Assembly (NCBI RefSeq): GCF_004153455.1
Contig: NZ_SDQE01000002.1
Coordinates: forward strand, 372,001-436,000
DNA length: 64,000 nucleotides
Direction of reading: 5' to 3'
Source: Allopusillimonas ginsengisoli
GTDB lineage: Bacteria > Pseudomonadota > Gammaproteobacteria > Burkholderiales > Burkholderiaceae_B
The position numbers were made by a program, and so were the translations under genes. Below are positions 9,136-17,033 of the stretch, piece by piece. The notes beneath the pieces are model-generated. The model searched no databases, had not been told where the DNA came from, and worked only from the letters and a program-made list of their open reading frames with translations. Each line of letters opens with the position of its first letter. Position 1 is the first letter of the stretch.

Positions 9136-10299
9136 ATGTTGAATTGGGAAGAAAACTCCGCCGCGAAACCCGCGGTTCCCGCCGACGATACCGGCACCAC
9201 CAACCCAACGGCCCGCCAGCAAGCTATGACCGACAGCGCCATTCCTACGCCTCAATCCGACGCAACGTCCACCGGCACTGCCGGTCGCGTGCGCGCCGCC
9301 GACAAACGCATCATCAATGGCAAGACCGACGTCAACCAACTGGTGCCCTTCAAGTACAAGTGGGCCTGGGAAAAATACCTTGCCACGTGCGCCAACCACT
9401 GGATGCCGCAAGAAATCAATATGTCGCGTGACATCGCGCTCTGGAAGAACCCCACCGGGCTGACCGAAGACGAGCGTCGCATCGTAAAGCGCAACCTGGG
9501 TTTCTTCGTGACCGCAGACTCGCTGGCCGCCAACAATATCGTGCTGGGTACCTACCGCCATATCACGGCACCCGAAGCACGCCAGTTCCTGTTGCGCCAG
9601 GCCTTCGAAGAAGCCATTCACACGCACGCTTATCAATACATCGTCGAATCCCTGGATCTGGACGAAGCAGAGATTTTCAATGCGTACAACGAAATCCCAT
9701 CGATCCGTGCCAAAGACGAATTCCTGATTCCATTCATCGACGCCATCGCCGATCCAAACTTCCAAACAGGCACCACGCAAGCAGACCAAACACTGCTTCG
9801 ATCACTCATTGTTTTCGCTTGCTTGATGGAAGGCTTGTTCTTTTATGTTGGTTTTACGCAAATACTTGCGTTGGGTCGTCAGAACAAAATGACAGGCGCC
9901 GCCGAACAGTACATGTACATCCTTCGCGATGAATCCATGCACTGCAATTTCGGCATCGACTTGATCAACACCATCAAACTCGAGAACCCTCATCTGTGGA
10001 CGGCTGAGTTCCGTGAAGAGATCCGCGAACTCTTCAAAACGGCTGTAGACCTTGAATATGCTTACGCTGAGGACACCATGCCTCGCGGCGTGCTCGGTTT
10101 GAATGCATCAATGTTCAAGTCATATTTGCGTTTTATTGCCAATCGTCGTTGCCAGCAAATCGGCGTTGAGCCTCTTTTTGCTCAAGAAGAAAATCCATTC
10201 CCATGGATGGCAGAGATGATCGACTTGAAGAAAGAACGCAACTTTTTTGAGACACGAGTCATTGAATATCAGACAGGTGGAGCGCTTAGCTGGGAATAA
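9136..10299 (+). CDS. nrdB: Ribonucleoside-diphosphate reductase class I, beta subunit
   Basis: NrdB holds the diiron centre and the tyrosyl radical needed by NrdA. The 387-residue protein shows both halves of the metal site: [14 protein letters not shown] near residue 158 with the radical tyrosine nearby, and [12 protein letters not shown] near residue 265. The first 60 residues are a low-complexity Ala/Thr/Pro stretch before the conserved core. An AGGAAA site precedes the ATG and the gene is coupled to nrdA. The 3' half, from about 9780, is clearly lower in GC than the 5' half and than neighbouring genes, although the protein remains normal. Confidence 0.96.
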   Translation: MLNWEENSAAKPAVPADDTGTTNPTARQQAMTDSAIPTPQSDATSTGTAGRVRAADKRIINGKTDVNQLVPFKYKWAWEKYLATCANHWMPQEINMSRDIALWKNPTGLTEDERRIVKRNLGFFVTADSLAANNIVLGTYRHITAPEARQFLLRQAFEEAIHTHAYQYIVESLDLDEAEIFNAYNEIPSIRAKDEFLIPFIDAIADPNFQTGTTQADQTLLRSLIVFACLMEGLFFYVGFTQILALGRQNKMTGAAEQYMYILRDESMHCNFGIDLINTIKLENPHLWTAEFREEIRELFKTAVDLEYAYAEDTMPRGVLGLNASMFKSYLRFIANRRCQQIGVEPLFAQEENPFPWMAEMIDLKKERNFFETRVIEYQTGGALSWE

Positions 10300-10335
10300 T
10301 GCTTGGTAGTCGCGCGAAGCTACGTTAGACTCTAG

Positions 10336-10364
10336 GCGTGCAAGGTACTTGATACTTTGCACGC
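10336..10364 (+). terminator. Hairpin after nrdB, possible weak terminator
   Basis: GCGTGCAA at 10336-10343 pairs with TTGCACGC at 10357-10364 around a 13-base loop. There is no long T-run after it, so it may be a weak or factor-assisted terminator or part of the leader of the next gene. Confidence 0.35.
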
Positions 10365-10455
10365 TTGCGCCATTTGAGATGGGTCGCATCCTTATAGTGG
10401 GGGCCATATCAAATGGGTGGACGTTCTCTTCGACTCGACCTCAAGGAGCATTACT

Positions 10456-11202
10456 ATGGCAACAGCCAAGAAGGCCGCCAAGAAGGCGGCAACCAAGAAA
10501 GCTGCAACCGCCAAGAAAGCAACACCCGCAAAGAAAACCGCTGTTAAGAAACCCGTAGTCGCCAAGAAGGCAGCGCCCGCTAAAAAAACAGTGGCCAAGA
10601 AAGCCGCTGTAAAAAAAGCAGTAGCAAAGAAGGCGCCGGCCAAGAAGGCAGCAGCCAAGAAAACCGTCGCTAAAAAGGCAGTCGCCAAAAAAACTGTAGC
10701 GAAAAAAGCAGTCGCCAAGAAGGCAGTCGCCAAGAAAGCTGTGGCGAAAAAGGCAGTCGCTAAAAAAACGGTAGCCAAAAAAGCTGTCGCTAAAAAGGCA
10801 GTCGCCAAGAAAGCAGTAGCCAAGAAGGCCCCAGCAAAGAAAGCACCAGCCAAGAAGGCCGTCGCTAAAAAGACAGTTGCCAAGAAGGCAGTCGCCAAGA
10901 AAGCCGTCGCCAAAAAAGCACCTGCCAAGAAAGCGCCTGCCAAAAAGGCTGTCGCCAAGAAAGCAGTAGCCAAGAAGGCCCCGGCAAAGAAAGCGCCAGC
11001 CAAGAAGGCCGCCGCCAAGAAAGCACCAGCCAAAAAAGCCGCCCCTGCAGCCGCCAAGAAAACGACTGCCCGGAAAGCCCCCAAGAAGGCCAGCGTAAAG
11101 TCGGCAGCCAAGGCAACCAAGGAAGCAACGCCAGCGCCTGATGCCAAGCAGTCGATCAACCCTGCCGCCTCTTGGCCATTCCCGACCGGCGGCCGCCCCT
11201 AA
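10456..11202 (+). CDS. Histone H1-like DNA-binding protein with [10 protein letters not shown] repeats
   Basis: The protein has about 248 residues, almost entirely lysine and alanine in five-residue repeats of the [10 protein letters not shown] and AKKTV type. It belongs to the family of bacterial H1-like proteins such as Bordetella BpH1 and AlgP-like proteins, which bind and condense DNA. The start at 10456 has AAGGAG upstream and the usual [12 protein letters not shown] beginning; the upstream ATG at 10417 gives an unrelated 13-residue extension and was rejected. Only the C-terminal tail of about 45 residues, ending in a Pro/Gly-rich stretch, is not repetitive. Repeat number in such genes varies between strains, so length may not be conserved. 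Confidence 0.9.
   Translation: MATAKKAAKKAATKKAATAKKATPAKKTAVKKPVVAKKAAPAKKTVAKKAAVKKAVAKKAPAKKAAAKKTVAKKAVAKKTVAKKAVAKKAVAKKAVAKKAVAKKTVAKKAVAKKAVAKKAVAKKAPAKKAPAKKAVAKKTVAKKAVAKKAVAKKAPAKKAPAKKAVAKKAVAKKAPAKKAPAKKAAAKKAPAKKAAPAAAKKTTARKAPKKASVKSAAKATKEATPAPDAKQSINPAASWPFPTGGRP
10615..11040 (+). repeat. Degenerate 15-base tandem repeats coding [10 protein letters not shown]
   Basis: About 28 units of 15 bases (GCNRYNGCNAARAAR-like) sit head to tail inside the histone-like gene. Synonymous third positions vary between units (GTC/GTA/GTG, AAA/AAG), which keeps the peptide repetitive while reducing exact DNA identity. Confidence 0.8.
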
Positions 11203-11269
11203 TTCGGTTCACGGCCCTGTCCTCAGGGTCGCCGGATCGCTAAAGGCACGCCTGTGGACGCAGGCTTTT

Positions 11270-11299
11270 ACTGCCCGACGCTTGTCGGGCAGTACTATT
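11270..11299 (+). terminator. Intrinsic terminator after the histone-like gene
   Basis: ACTGCCCGAC at 11270-11279 and GTCGGGCAGT at 11284-11293 form a 10-pair stem with a 4-base loop, followed by ACTATTTT. It lies 68 bases after the stop codon and probably ends the histone-like transcript. Confidence 0.75.
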
Positions 11300-11369
11300 T
11301 TGCAGGTCGTTTTCTATCACTCACGCAACATGCGACAATGTTGTGTTCGACAACATTCACGGCCCAATC

Positions 11370-11933
11370 ATGCTCCGCGAAGCCCTGCAATTTATTATCG
11401 AGATAGTCTTTTCCCTGTTCGGGATTGCGCTTATCCTGCGCGCCTGGCTCTATGCCATTCGTCTGCACCCGTTCAACCCTTATTCCCAGTCGATTCTCCG
11501 CATTACCGATTGGCTGGTCCAGCCTGTACGGCGCATTGTTCCTTCCAGCAACAAGATAGACTGGCCAAGCCTGGTTTCAAGTTGGATCACCGCGCTACTG
11601 TCCTTGGTGCTGACATCGGCGCTGTTCGTCGGCCTGCCTGCCACGCTGCAGCTGTTGTTGCCCATCTGTCTTGCAGCGGTGTTCACGCTGCTCAAATGGA
11701 CTTTCAATGTGGTGCTGTGGGTGGTGCTGATTCAGGCGATTCTGTCGTGGGTCAATCCCATGGCGCCCATCATGCCTGTCTTGCATACGCTCACAGAGCC
11801 GCTGCTCAACCCTATTCGCCGAATTCTGCCTAATTTCGGACGCTTCGATCTGTCGCCGCTGGTACTGTTGATACTCGCACAGTTGGCGATGATGGTGCTG
11901 CAGCGCGTGGCGTACTCGGTGGTCTCTTTCTAG
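11370..11933 (+). CDS. YggT family integral membrane protein
   Basis: The protein of about 187 residues has two copies of the YGGT domain, each a pair of membrane helices joined by a short amphipathic stretch (residues about 5-80 and 95-180). The motif RI(L/T)PNFGRFDLSPLVLLILAQ in the second half is typical. YggT proteins are linked to osmotic tolerance or to cell division and membrane organisation, but the exact role is not settled. I chose ATG 11370 (MLREALQFIIEIVFSLFG), the usual family start, over the GTG at 11343. No strong Shine-Dalgarno site is visible for either. An 8-base inverted repeat (11337-11344 with 11350-11357) lies just upstream. Confidence 0.85.
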   Translation: MLREALQFIIEIVFSLFGIALILRAWLYAIRLHPFNPYSQSILRITDWLVQPVRRIVPSSNKIDWPSLVSSWITALLSLVLTSALFVGLPATLQLLLPICLAAVFTLLKWTFNVVLWVVLIQAILSWVNPMAPIMPVLHTLTEPLLNPIRRILPNFGRFDLSPLVLLILAQLAMMVLQRVAYSVVSF

Positions 11934-11998
11934 GCGGCGTTCAATCTGCGCGAACAGGGTTGTCATGGTTTTTGCGCTGCTGCCGTTTGATCGGCATT

Positions 11999-12455
11999 GG
12001 TTCTTTTGACGGTCGGCCCGTCGCTCACTGGCCGTCGGACACATGCTGAGTCGGTTCGGCGCCCCTTGCGCTGAACACCGCATCGGCTTGCTTGTTCGGG
12101 GCTTTCGACCCTCTCTTCGTGTGGTTCGCCTGCTCAGGTGTGGCTTGGGTTCTTTTGACGGTCGGCCCGTCTCTTGCCCGCCTTCCGGCACAACTTCGCC
12201 GGTTCGGCGCCCACGCGCCGAACACCGCATCGGCTCGCTCGTCCGGGCCCTTCGGCCCTCCCTTCGCCTGCGCCTCGCTCGGCTCAGATCGTGCCTGCAG
12301 GCGGGCAAGAGACGGTCCGCCCTGCACTGGCTTGTTTTGCACCGCCGCTGGGCCGGTCAGGGTGCTTGGCCTTTTTGCGTGATGGCCTGTTAATGCCAAA
12401 GAGCTCTTGCGCTTGTGATCATGGGCCCCCCTATCAGGGCCCATGATCACGTCGG
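11999..12455 (+). repeat. Left arm of a large inverted repeat with internal GC-rich units
   Basis: This arm contains two copies of a unit beginning TTCTTTTGACGGTCGGCCCG (12001 and 12150, period 149), then a terminal cassette ending in the hairpin at 12415-12450. Each unit carries a GTTCGGCGC...GCGCCGAAC-like palindrome. The arm is repeated in reverse orientation at 13464-14051, which has three units. Short frames here differ between copies and show no protein family, so I read it as non-coding. Bases 11934-11998 hold nothing recognisable. Confidence 0.85.
12415..12450. other. Hairpin A: 14-pair stem, loop CCCTATCA
   Basis: GTGATCATGGGCCC at 12415-12428 pairs perfectly with GGGCCCATGATCAC at 12437-12450 around the 8-base loop CCCTATCA. 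It follows the invariant flank CCAAAGAGCTCTTGCGCTT and is followed by GTCGG. A partner hairpin in reverse orientation at 13469-13504 has the same loop and flanks but a different stem middle. No T-run follows, so it is not an ordinary intrinsic terminator. Confidence 0.85.
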
Positions 12456-12752
12456 AGCCGTGGCTGGTGAGAGGTTTGTCGGGGGGTGTTTGGGTGGAGC
12501 GGTTGAGCTATGCGTGCCGCGCATGTATTCCGTGCGGGCCGTGTCGGCAATGCTTGTGCCTCTTTCACTGGCTGCGTCTGGCGGAGCTTGCTCCTTCAAG
12601 ACAGCCATAGGCCGGAGCACCGCATGTCGGACACGCTCCGGGCCGGGCTTTAGGAAGGATTGGGGAGTGTCAGAATACTTGTGTTCAGGCAGTTTAAATA
12701 GATCATGATCTGCCTGCTTTTCTTGTGACTGTGGATCCGCGTAGCGATATGT

Positions 12753-12989
12753 CTGCGTGAATCGATCCTCGTACAGGATAGCAAATTGCTGTATTGCTGC
12801 GATCCAATAATGGGTGGCGCAGCCCCATTTGATGGTGATGCTTCGGATCGCCAGCCACAGCAGCTTTAGGGCAGCCTCATCGGAGGGGAACTGTCCGCGC
12901 GTCTTGATGATCTTGCGCAACTGCGCACTGACGCTCTCGATGGCAATTGACATCACTCGTGCGCATGCTTTGTCGGCGTCTCGTGTCAC
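12753..12989 (-). pseudogene. IS256-family (mutator type) transposase, C-terminal fragment
   Basis: Read on the minus strand, this segment encodes IAIESVSAQLRKIIKTRG, then QFPSDEAALKLLWLAIRS, and IQQFAILYEDRFTQ. These are the conserved end of IS256-type transposases (NAIESLN..LRK, RGHFP.DEAA.KLL.LALR, W..A..QFAI...RF). The N-terminal catalytic DDE part is absent and no inverted terminal repeats were found, so this is a dead remnant. The open frame running on to 12447 beyond FTQ probably just reads through unrelated DNA. Bases 12456-12752 contain no other recognisable gene. Confidence 0.75.
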
Positions 12990-13336
12990 TGAAGCATTTG
13001 ATGGCCATGCTTCGGATCGCCAGCTACAGCAGCTTTAGGGCGGCCTCATCGGTGGGGAACTGTCCGCGCGTCTTGATGATCTTGCGCAACTGCGCATTGA
13101 CGCTCTCGATGGCGATTGACATCACTCGCGCGCATGTTTTGTCGGCGTCTCGTGTCAGTGAAGCATTTGATGGTGAAGCTTCGGATCGCCAGCTACAGCA
13201 GCTTTGGGCAGCCTCATCGGTGGGGAACTGTCCGCGCGTCTTGATGATCTTGCGCAACTGCGCATTGACGCTCTCGATGGCGATTGACATCACTCGTGCG
13301 CATGTTTTGTCGGCGTCTCGTGTCACTGAAGCGCCA
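12831..13336. repeat. Three tandem 169-base copies of an IS256 transposase segment
   Basis: Units run 12831-12999, 13000-13168 and 13169-13336. Each encodes, on the minus strand, the peptide VMSIAIESVNAQLRK and then RGQFPTDEAA, so they are copies of the transposase remnant. The period of 169 is not a multiple of three. The third unit lacks one base (GCTTTGGG for GCTTTAGGG), and the second has a TAG where the first has TGG, so none can be translated through. Units differ at only a few positions, suggesting a fairly recent duplication. Bases 13337-13463 hold nothing recognisable. Confidence 0.9.
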
Positions 13337-13463
13337 GATGATACGTATCGGAAATATCAGCAATCGTCGACGGGCAAGTTCCCTCCCTGCAGCGCGGCCC
13401 TTTCTCTGCGTTGCACCCTTTCTCTGCTCTCTGCTTTTTTGCCCCCTTTCGCAAACTACTGTC

Positions 13464-14051
13464 CCGACGTGCGTGCCGGCCCTGATAGGGGGGCCGGCAC
13501 GCACAAGCGCAAGAGCTCTTTGGCACTAACAGGCCATCACACAAAAAGGCCAAGCACCCTGACCGTGCCAGCGACGTGACGCATCAATTCAATGCAGGGC
13601 GGCCCGTTCCTCACCCGCCTGCAGGCACGATCTGAGCCGAGCGAGGCGGAGGCGAAGGGAGGGCCAAAGGGCCCGGACGAGCGAGCCGATGCGGTGTTCG
13701 GCGCAGGGGCGCCGAACCGGCGAAGTTGTGCCGGAAGGCGGGTGAGGAACGGGCCGACCGTCAAAAGAACCCAAGCCGCACCTGAACAAGCGAACCCAGA
13801 CGAAGAGAAGGCCCCCACGAATAAGCCGATGCAGTGCTCGGCGCATGGGCGCCGAACCGGCGAAGTTGTGCCGGAAGGCGGATGAGGGACGGGCCGACCG
13901 TCAAAAGAACCCAAGCCGCACCTGAACAAGCGAACCCAGACGAAGAGAAGGCCCCACGAATAAGCCGATGCAGTGCTCGGCGCATGAGCGCCGAACCGCC
14001 TCAGCTTGTGCCGAAAGGAACGTGAGGAACGGGCCGACCGTCAAAAGAAAA
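13464..14051 (-). repeat. Right arm of the large inverted repeat, three units
   Basis: This is the reverse complement of the left arm with one more unit. The landmark GGGCCGACCGTCAAAAGAA occurs at 13751, 13891 and 14031, a period of 140. The segment nearest the hairpin (13590-13750) matches the left-arm terminal cassette. The arms enclose about 1 kb containing the transposase remnant. Short frames within it are not conserved between units. Bases 14052-14176 hold nothing recognisable. Confidence 0.85.
13469..13504. other. Hairpin B: mirror partner of hairpin A with a different stem
   Basis: GTGCGTGCCGGCCC at 13469-13482 pairs perfectly with GGGCCGGCACGCAC at 13491-13504, with loop TGATAGGG, the reverse complement of the hairpin A loop. 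The flanks (CCGAC before; AAGCGCAAGAGCTCTTTGG after) are also the reverse complement of the hairpin A flanks. Read in the same orientation, the two stems differ at six consecutive positions (ATCATG against CGTGCC), and all six remain base-paired. Confidence 0.85.
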
Positions 14052-14176
14052 ACCCGCAAACCTGAGCCCTCTTATGACGACGAAAACACCGCCTCACAAA
14101 ACAACTCAAGCCCACGGGCTTCATGTCAGCCAAAACGCCGCCCACGGCAGCGCCAGCTTGCTAACAGACACAAATC

Positions 14177-14677
14177 TTACATAGGAACAACACGCGTAGG
14201 ACCATTGCCGCTGATCAAACGCACACGCTGACCCGCCGAAATGGCAACATCCGCCTCCTGCGCAATAACCCGCGTTTCGCCATTATCCAGCCTGACCGTG
14301 ATTTCCAGGCCCTGAGATTTGCCCATGCGATTCTCGACGGTATTACCCGCCATCGCACCCAACAGGCCACCACCGATCGCGGCCAGGACACTGCCCCTGC
14401 CACCACCAATCGTGCTGCCCGCCACACCGCCCAGCGCACCGCCAGCCGCTACACCGGCACCTGTGGATTGATCTGTTTGTATAGTGACAGGGCGCACCGC
14501 TTCGACCGTACCAGTGCGTACGATCTGCTCGCGCTGTGCCTGCCCGTAGGTATACACCGAAGACGACGCACTATGATTGGCGCAGCCAGCCACCAAGGCC
14601 AGCGAGCCAGCAAGTACTGCCAAGGCGATAATACGCGTTCCGCGAATGCCGGGTTGCTGCATAGAAATTGGATACAC
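14177..14677 (-). CDS. Glycine-zipper outer membrane lipoprotein (SlyB/Rickettsia 17 kDa type)
   Basis: The protein of about 166 residues has a signal peptide ending in the lipobox LVAGC, then a glycine-zipper segment (GAGVAAGGALGGVAGS and GGGLLGAMAGNTVENRMG) followed by a small beta domain (LEITVRLDNGETRVIAQE). This is the SlyB/PcP-like family of outer membrane lipoproteins, thought to support envelope integrity. The start is probably the GTG at 14677, because AAAGGAG lies six bases before it; the ATG at 14662 in the same frame is too far from that site. The ATG at 14749 would put an unlikely 24 residues ahead of the GTG start. Confidence 0.85.
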   Translation of the reverse strand: MYPISMQQPGIRGTRIIALAVLAGSLALVAGCANHSASSSVYTYGQAQREQIVRTGTVEAVRPVTIQTDQSTGAGVAAGGALGGVAGSTIGGGRGSVLAAIGGGLLGAMAGNTVENRMGKSQGLEITVRLDNGETRVIAQEADVAISAGQRVRLISGNGPTRVVPM

Positions 14678-14749
14678 GGAATACTCCTTTAAAGCATTGA
14701 TCCGGCCAGGCCGGACGTGAGAACAAAAGATCGTGCGCATGGCGAACAC

Positions 14750-15691
14750 TCAGCCTTCGAGATGGATGCCATATTGGCGGTGAAGGACAGTATCAATGTC
14801 CGCCCGCGATGGACGATGATTCTGCGGCCCCTTTTCGGCAATTTTAAAGCTCCCCATCACGTTCGCCAAGCGACACGCATCCACGAGCGACCAACTGTGT
14901 GTAAGACCATATAACAGGCCGGCGCGGTGCGCATCACCGCAACCGGTAGGATCCACGACCGCCTCGGGGGGCGACGGTGGAATATCGACAGCACCCTCCT
15001 GCGTATAGAGTATGGCCCCTTTGGCACCCTGAGTGACGATCACGGCAAGCATCGAGGACGCAATCTCCTGCATGCTACGGCCGGTGCGCTCCTCGACCAC
15101 GCTGGCTTCGTAGTCATTGGCGGTCAGAATGGCCGCGATGCTCAGCATCTCGTTGAGATCATCGCCCGAAAACAGCGGCATGGCCTGCCCAAGATCAAAG
15201 ATAAACGGAATCCCTTGGGCCTTCATACGGCGCGCATGGGCAAACATACCATCCTTGGAATCTGGCGCGACAATACCCCAACCCGCCTCCTGTCCGCTGA
15301 TATCGTTTTCTGCAGACCGCAGCATGGCACCGGGATGGAAGGACGCAATCTGATTGCTGTCCAGGTCGGTGGTGATATAGCATTGCGGCGTAAACATGTC
15401 CGGCAATACGCGAATCAAGCTGGTATCAATGCCCAACTGCTGCATGTAAGACAGATAATCAGCGGCATCAGGCCCGACCGTACCTACGGGCACCGCGTAC
15501 CCACCCAGCAGATTCAGGCTGTAGGCGATATTGCCCGCGCATCCGCCGAATTCCTTGCGCATGCTGGGCACAAAAAACGAAACACTGAGAGACTGTATGC
15601 TTTCGGCGCGGATATGATCCTGGAAGCGGCCTTCGAAGACGGTGATGGTATCAAACGCGATGGAGCCGCAAATCAAAACCCTGTCGGTCAT
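14750..15691 (-). CDS. PfkB-family carbohydrate or nucleoside kinase
   Basis: This 313-residue protein belongs to the ribokinase/PfkB family, which phosphorylates sugars or nucleosides with ATP. The N-terminal substrate-binding glycine motif (FGGCAGNIAYSLNLLGG, about residues 48-64) and the C-terminal anion-hole and base motif (DPTGCGDAHRAGLLYGL) are visible. The latter departs from the usual DTxGAGD in having Pro and Cys. The overall sequence is closest to the adenosine-kinase-like branch found in betaproteobacteria, but the substrate cannot be fixed. It starts 8 bases after the zinc-ribbon gene, so the two are probably co-transcribed. Confidence 0.85.
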   Translation of the reverse strand: MTDRVLICGSIAFDTITVFEGRFQDHIRAESIQSLSVSFFVPSMRKEFGGCAGNIAYSLNLLGGYAVPVGTVGPDAADYLSYMQQLGIDTSLIRVLPDMFTPQCYITTDLDSNQIASFHPGAMLRSAENDISGQEAGWGIVAPDSKDGMFAHARRMKAQGIPFIFDLGQAMPLFSGDDLNEMLSIAAILTANDYEASVVEERTGRSMQEIASSMLAVIVTQGAKGAILYTQEGAVDIPPSPPEAVVDPTGCGDAHRAGLLYGLTHSWSLVDACRLANVMGSFKIAEKGPQNHRPSRADIDTVLHRQYGIHLEG

Positions 15692-15699
15692 TACATGCC

Positions 15700-17010
15700 T
15701 TATTGAAAAAATTTATCGAGTTGATAGCCATTGATGCTCTGGCCATTCAACATAATCGGAACACGCACAGTGACTTCGCTGTTGGCGGCGAAGGGGTGCA
15801 ACAGCATCTCTGCGGGCAGATAGGCATCAGGCGGAAGATTCTTGCGAACCAGCAAAGTGCCGGCCACGTCTTTGAGGCTGAGCGCAAGCGTGGGCCATTC
15901 CTGGGGCTTGCCGTAGCCATTGCGCATGACCAGTTGAAGCATCAGGCTGCCCGGCGTGGCTGTGGACTTGGCGTCCTTGTTGCCCGCATCGCCCGGATTG
16001 TCTGTCGTTATACCCACCCCCGAGCTCAACGAAGAGCTCATGATGGTGATTGCATTGATATTGCGCGCGTAGGGCACCTGGCAGCCCAGCGAGACGCAGG
16101 CCTTTTCGAGCACAGGACGCAGCAAGGGAACGTCGTTGGCGATTTGTACGCGATAGACGTAGGCGAGCTGCGCCAGTAAAAGCACCGCACCCAGCGCAAC
16201 CATGACACGCCAGAACAGGGTTGCGATGCTGCTGGACTCCTGATAGCTTTCAATATCGTGGTCCGGCCGTCGGGCGTGATCGGATATCGTCCGCGCAGAC
16301 ACGTCCCGGCCGATCGGGTCGCGGCCTCTGGCAACCTGACCTGCCTCTTTGGGATCCAGATAGAAGGCCGGCGACGATTCCGCATCGGCCGATGCCTCAT
16401 CAACATGAGGCTCATCTCGAGCGGAGATTGACCAACTCGGCGACGTATCGACGCCTTGCGCAGAAGCATGGCTGCGGCCCACCTGCGCAGACGCCGCTGC
16501 GCGCTCATCCTTGATACCGGGCTCGGGCCGCAGCGGGCGCACTGCCTCGCCAACCCGGAAGCGGCTGTCATCGTCTTGAGAATCTGCGCTACTGCGCGAT
16601 GAAATCGTAAATGCGGGGCCTGGCGACGAAACCAGACGGTGGCTGTCCAACGTATGCCCCGGTGCGGCGCCAGACGCATCATGACGCGGGCCCGACGGTG
16701 CATCGGTGCGATGGCGATGGCGTACCACGCGAGGTATGCTGGGATCGCCGGGCGGCGCAGGACTGGCTTGGCCAGCATGCAGGCTGGCAGCGGCCCCGCC
16801 CGCAGTTGCCTGCCGCACCGGAGGCGCGGCAGGGGGCGCCTCGTGCCCTGTGACGGGTGCGGATTCGCCTGCGCCGGATACAACGGCTTCGAAGCCGTCG
16901 AATATGTGAGCGCAACTGATGCAGCGTATATAGCCTTTGCGCAGTTGCAACTGTTCAAGGCTGGCAGAAAATATAGTTCCGCATTGCGGGCAACGCGTAG
17001 TCAGATCCAT
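15700..17010 (-). CDS. Zinc-ribbon (MJ0042 type) and DUF3426 membrane protein
   Basis: The protein of about 436 residues starts with a zinc ribbon (MDLTTRCPQCGTIF, then RCISCAHIFDGFE: Cys pairs at about 7/10 and 31/34). A long low-complexity Pro/Ala/Ser/Arg-rich linker follows, then one membrane helix (FWRVMVALGAVLLLAQLAYVYR) and a periplasmic DUF3426 domain (LQLVMRNGYGKPQEWPTLALSL). Family members are usually found next to prmA in betaproteobacteria and their function is unknown. The start at 17010 was chosen because it begins directly with the zinc ribbon and clears prmA; the longer frame overlaps prmA. Confidence 0.85.
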   Translation of the reverse strand: MDLTTRCPQCGTIFSASLEQLQLRKGYIRCISCAHIFDGFEAVVSGAGESAPVTGHEAPPAAPPVRQATAGGAAASLHAGQASPAPPGDPSIPRVVRHRHRTDAPSGPRHDASGAAPGHTLDSHRLVSSPGPAFTISSRSSADSQDDDSRFRVGEAVRPLRPEPGIKDERAAASAQVGRSHASAQGVDTSPSWSISARDEPHVDEASADAESSPAFYLDPKEAGQVARGRDPIGRDVSARTISDHARRPDHDIESYQESSSIATLFWRVMVALGAVLLLAQLAYVYRVQIANDVPLLRPVLEKACVSLGCQVPYARNINAITIMSSSLSSGVGITTDNPGDAGNKDAKSTATPGSLMLQLVMRNGYGKPQEWPTLALSLKDVAGTLLVRKNLPPDAYLPAEMLLHPFAANSEVTVRVPIMLNGQSINGYQLDKFFQ

Positions 17011-17033
17011 AAACGTAAAACCAGTAGAGGCCG

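Noticed and set aside
10392-11159. Open frame of 255 codons opposite the histone-like gene (FLATAFLAG repeats)
   Set aside because: It is only the reverse complement of the lysine/alanine repeats.
12447-12752. Extension of the transposase frame beyond FTQ
   Set aside because: Its composition no longer resembles IS256 transposases and it reads into the arm hairpin, so it is read-through of unrelated DNA.
12043-14025. Many short frames in the inverted-repeat island
   Set aside because: They change between repeat units, overlap each other on both strands, and show no protein family apart from the IS256 fragment.
13690-14051. Possible CRISPR-like array
   Set aside because: Units are 140 bases with no short repeat/unique spacer pattern, and no cas genes are present.
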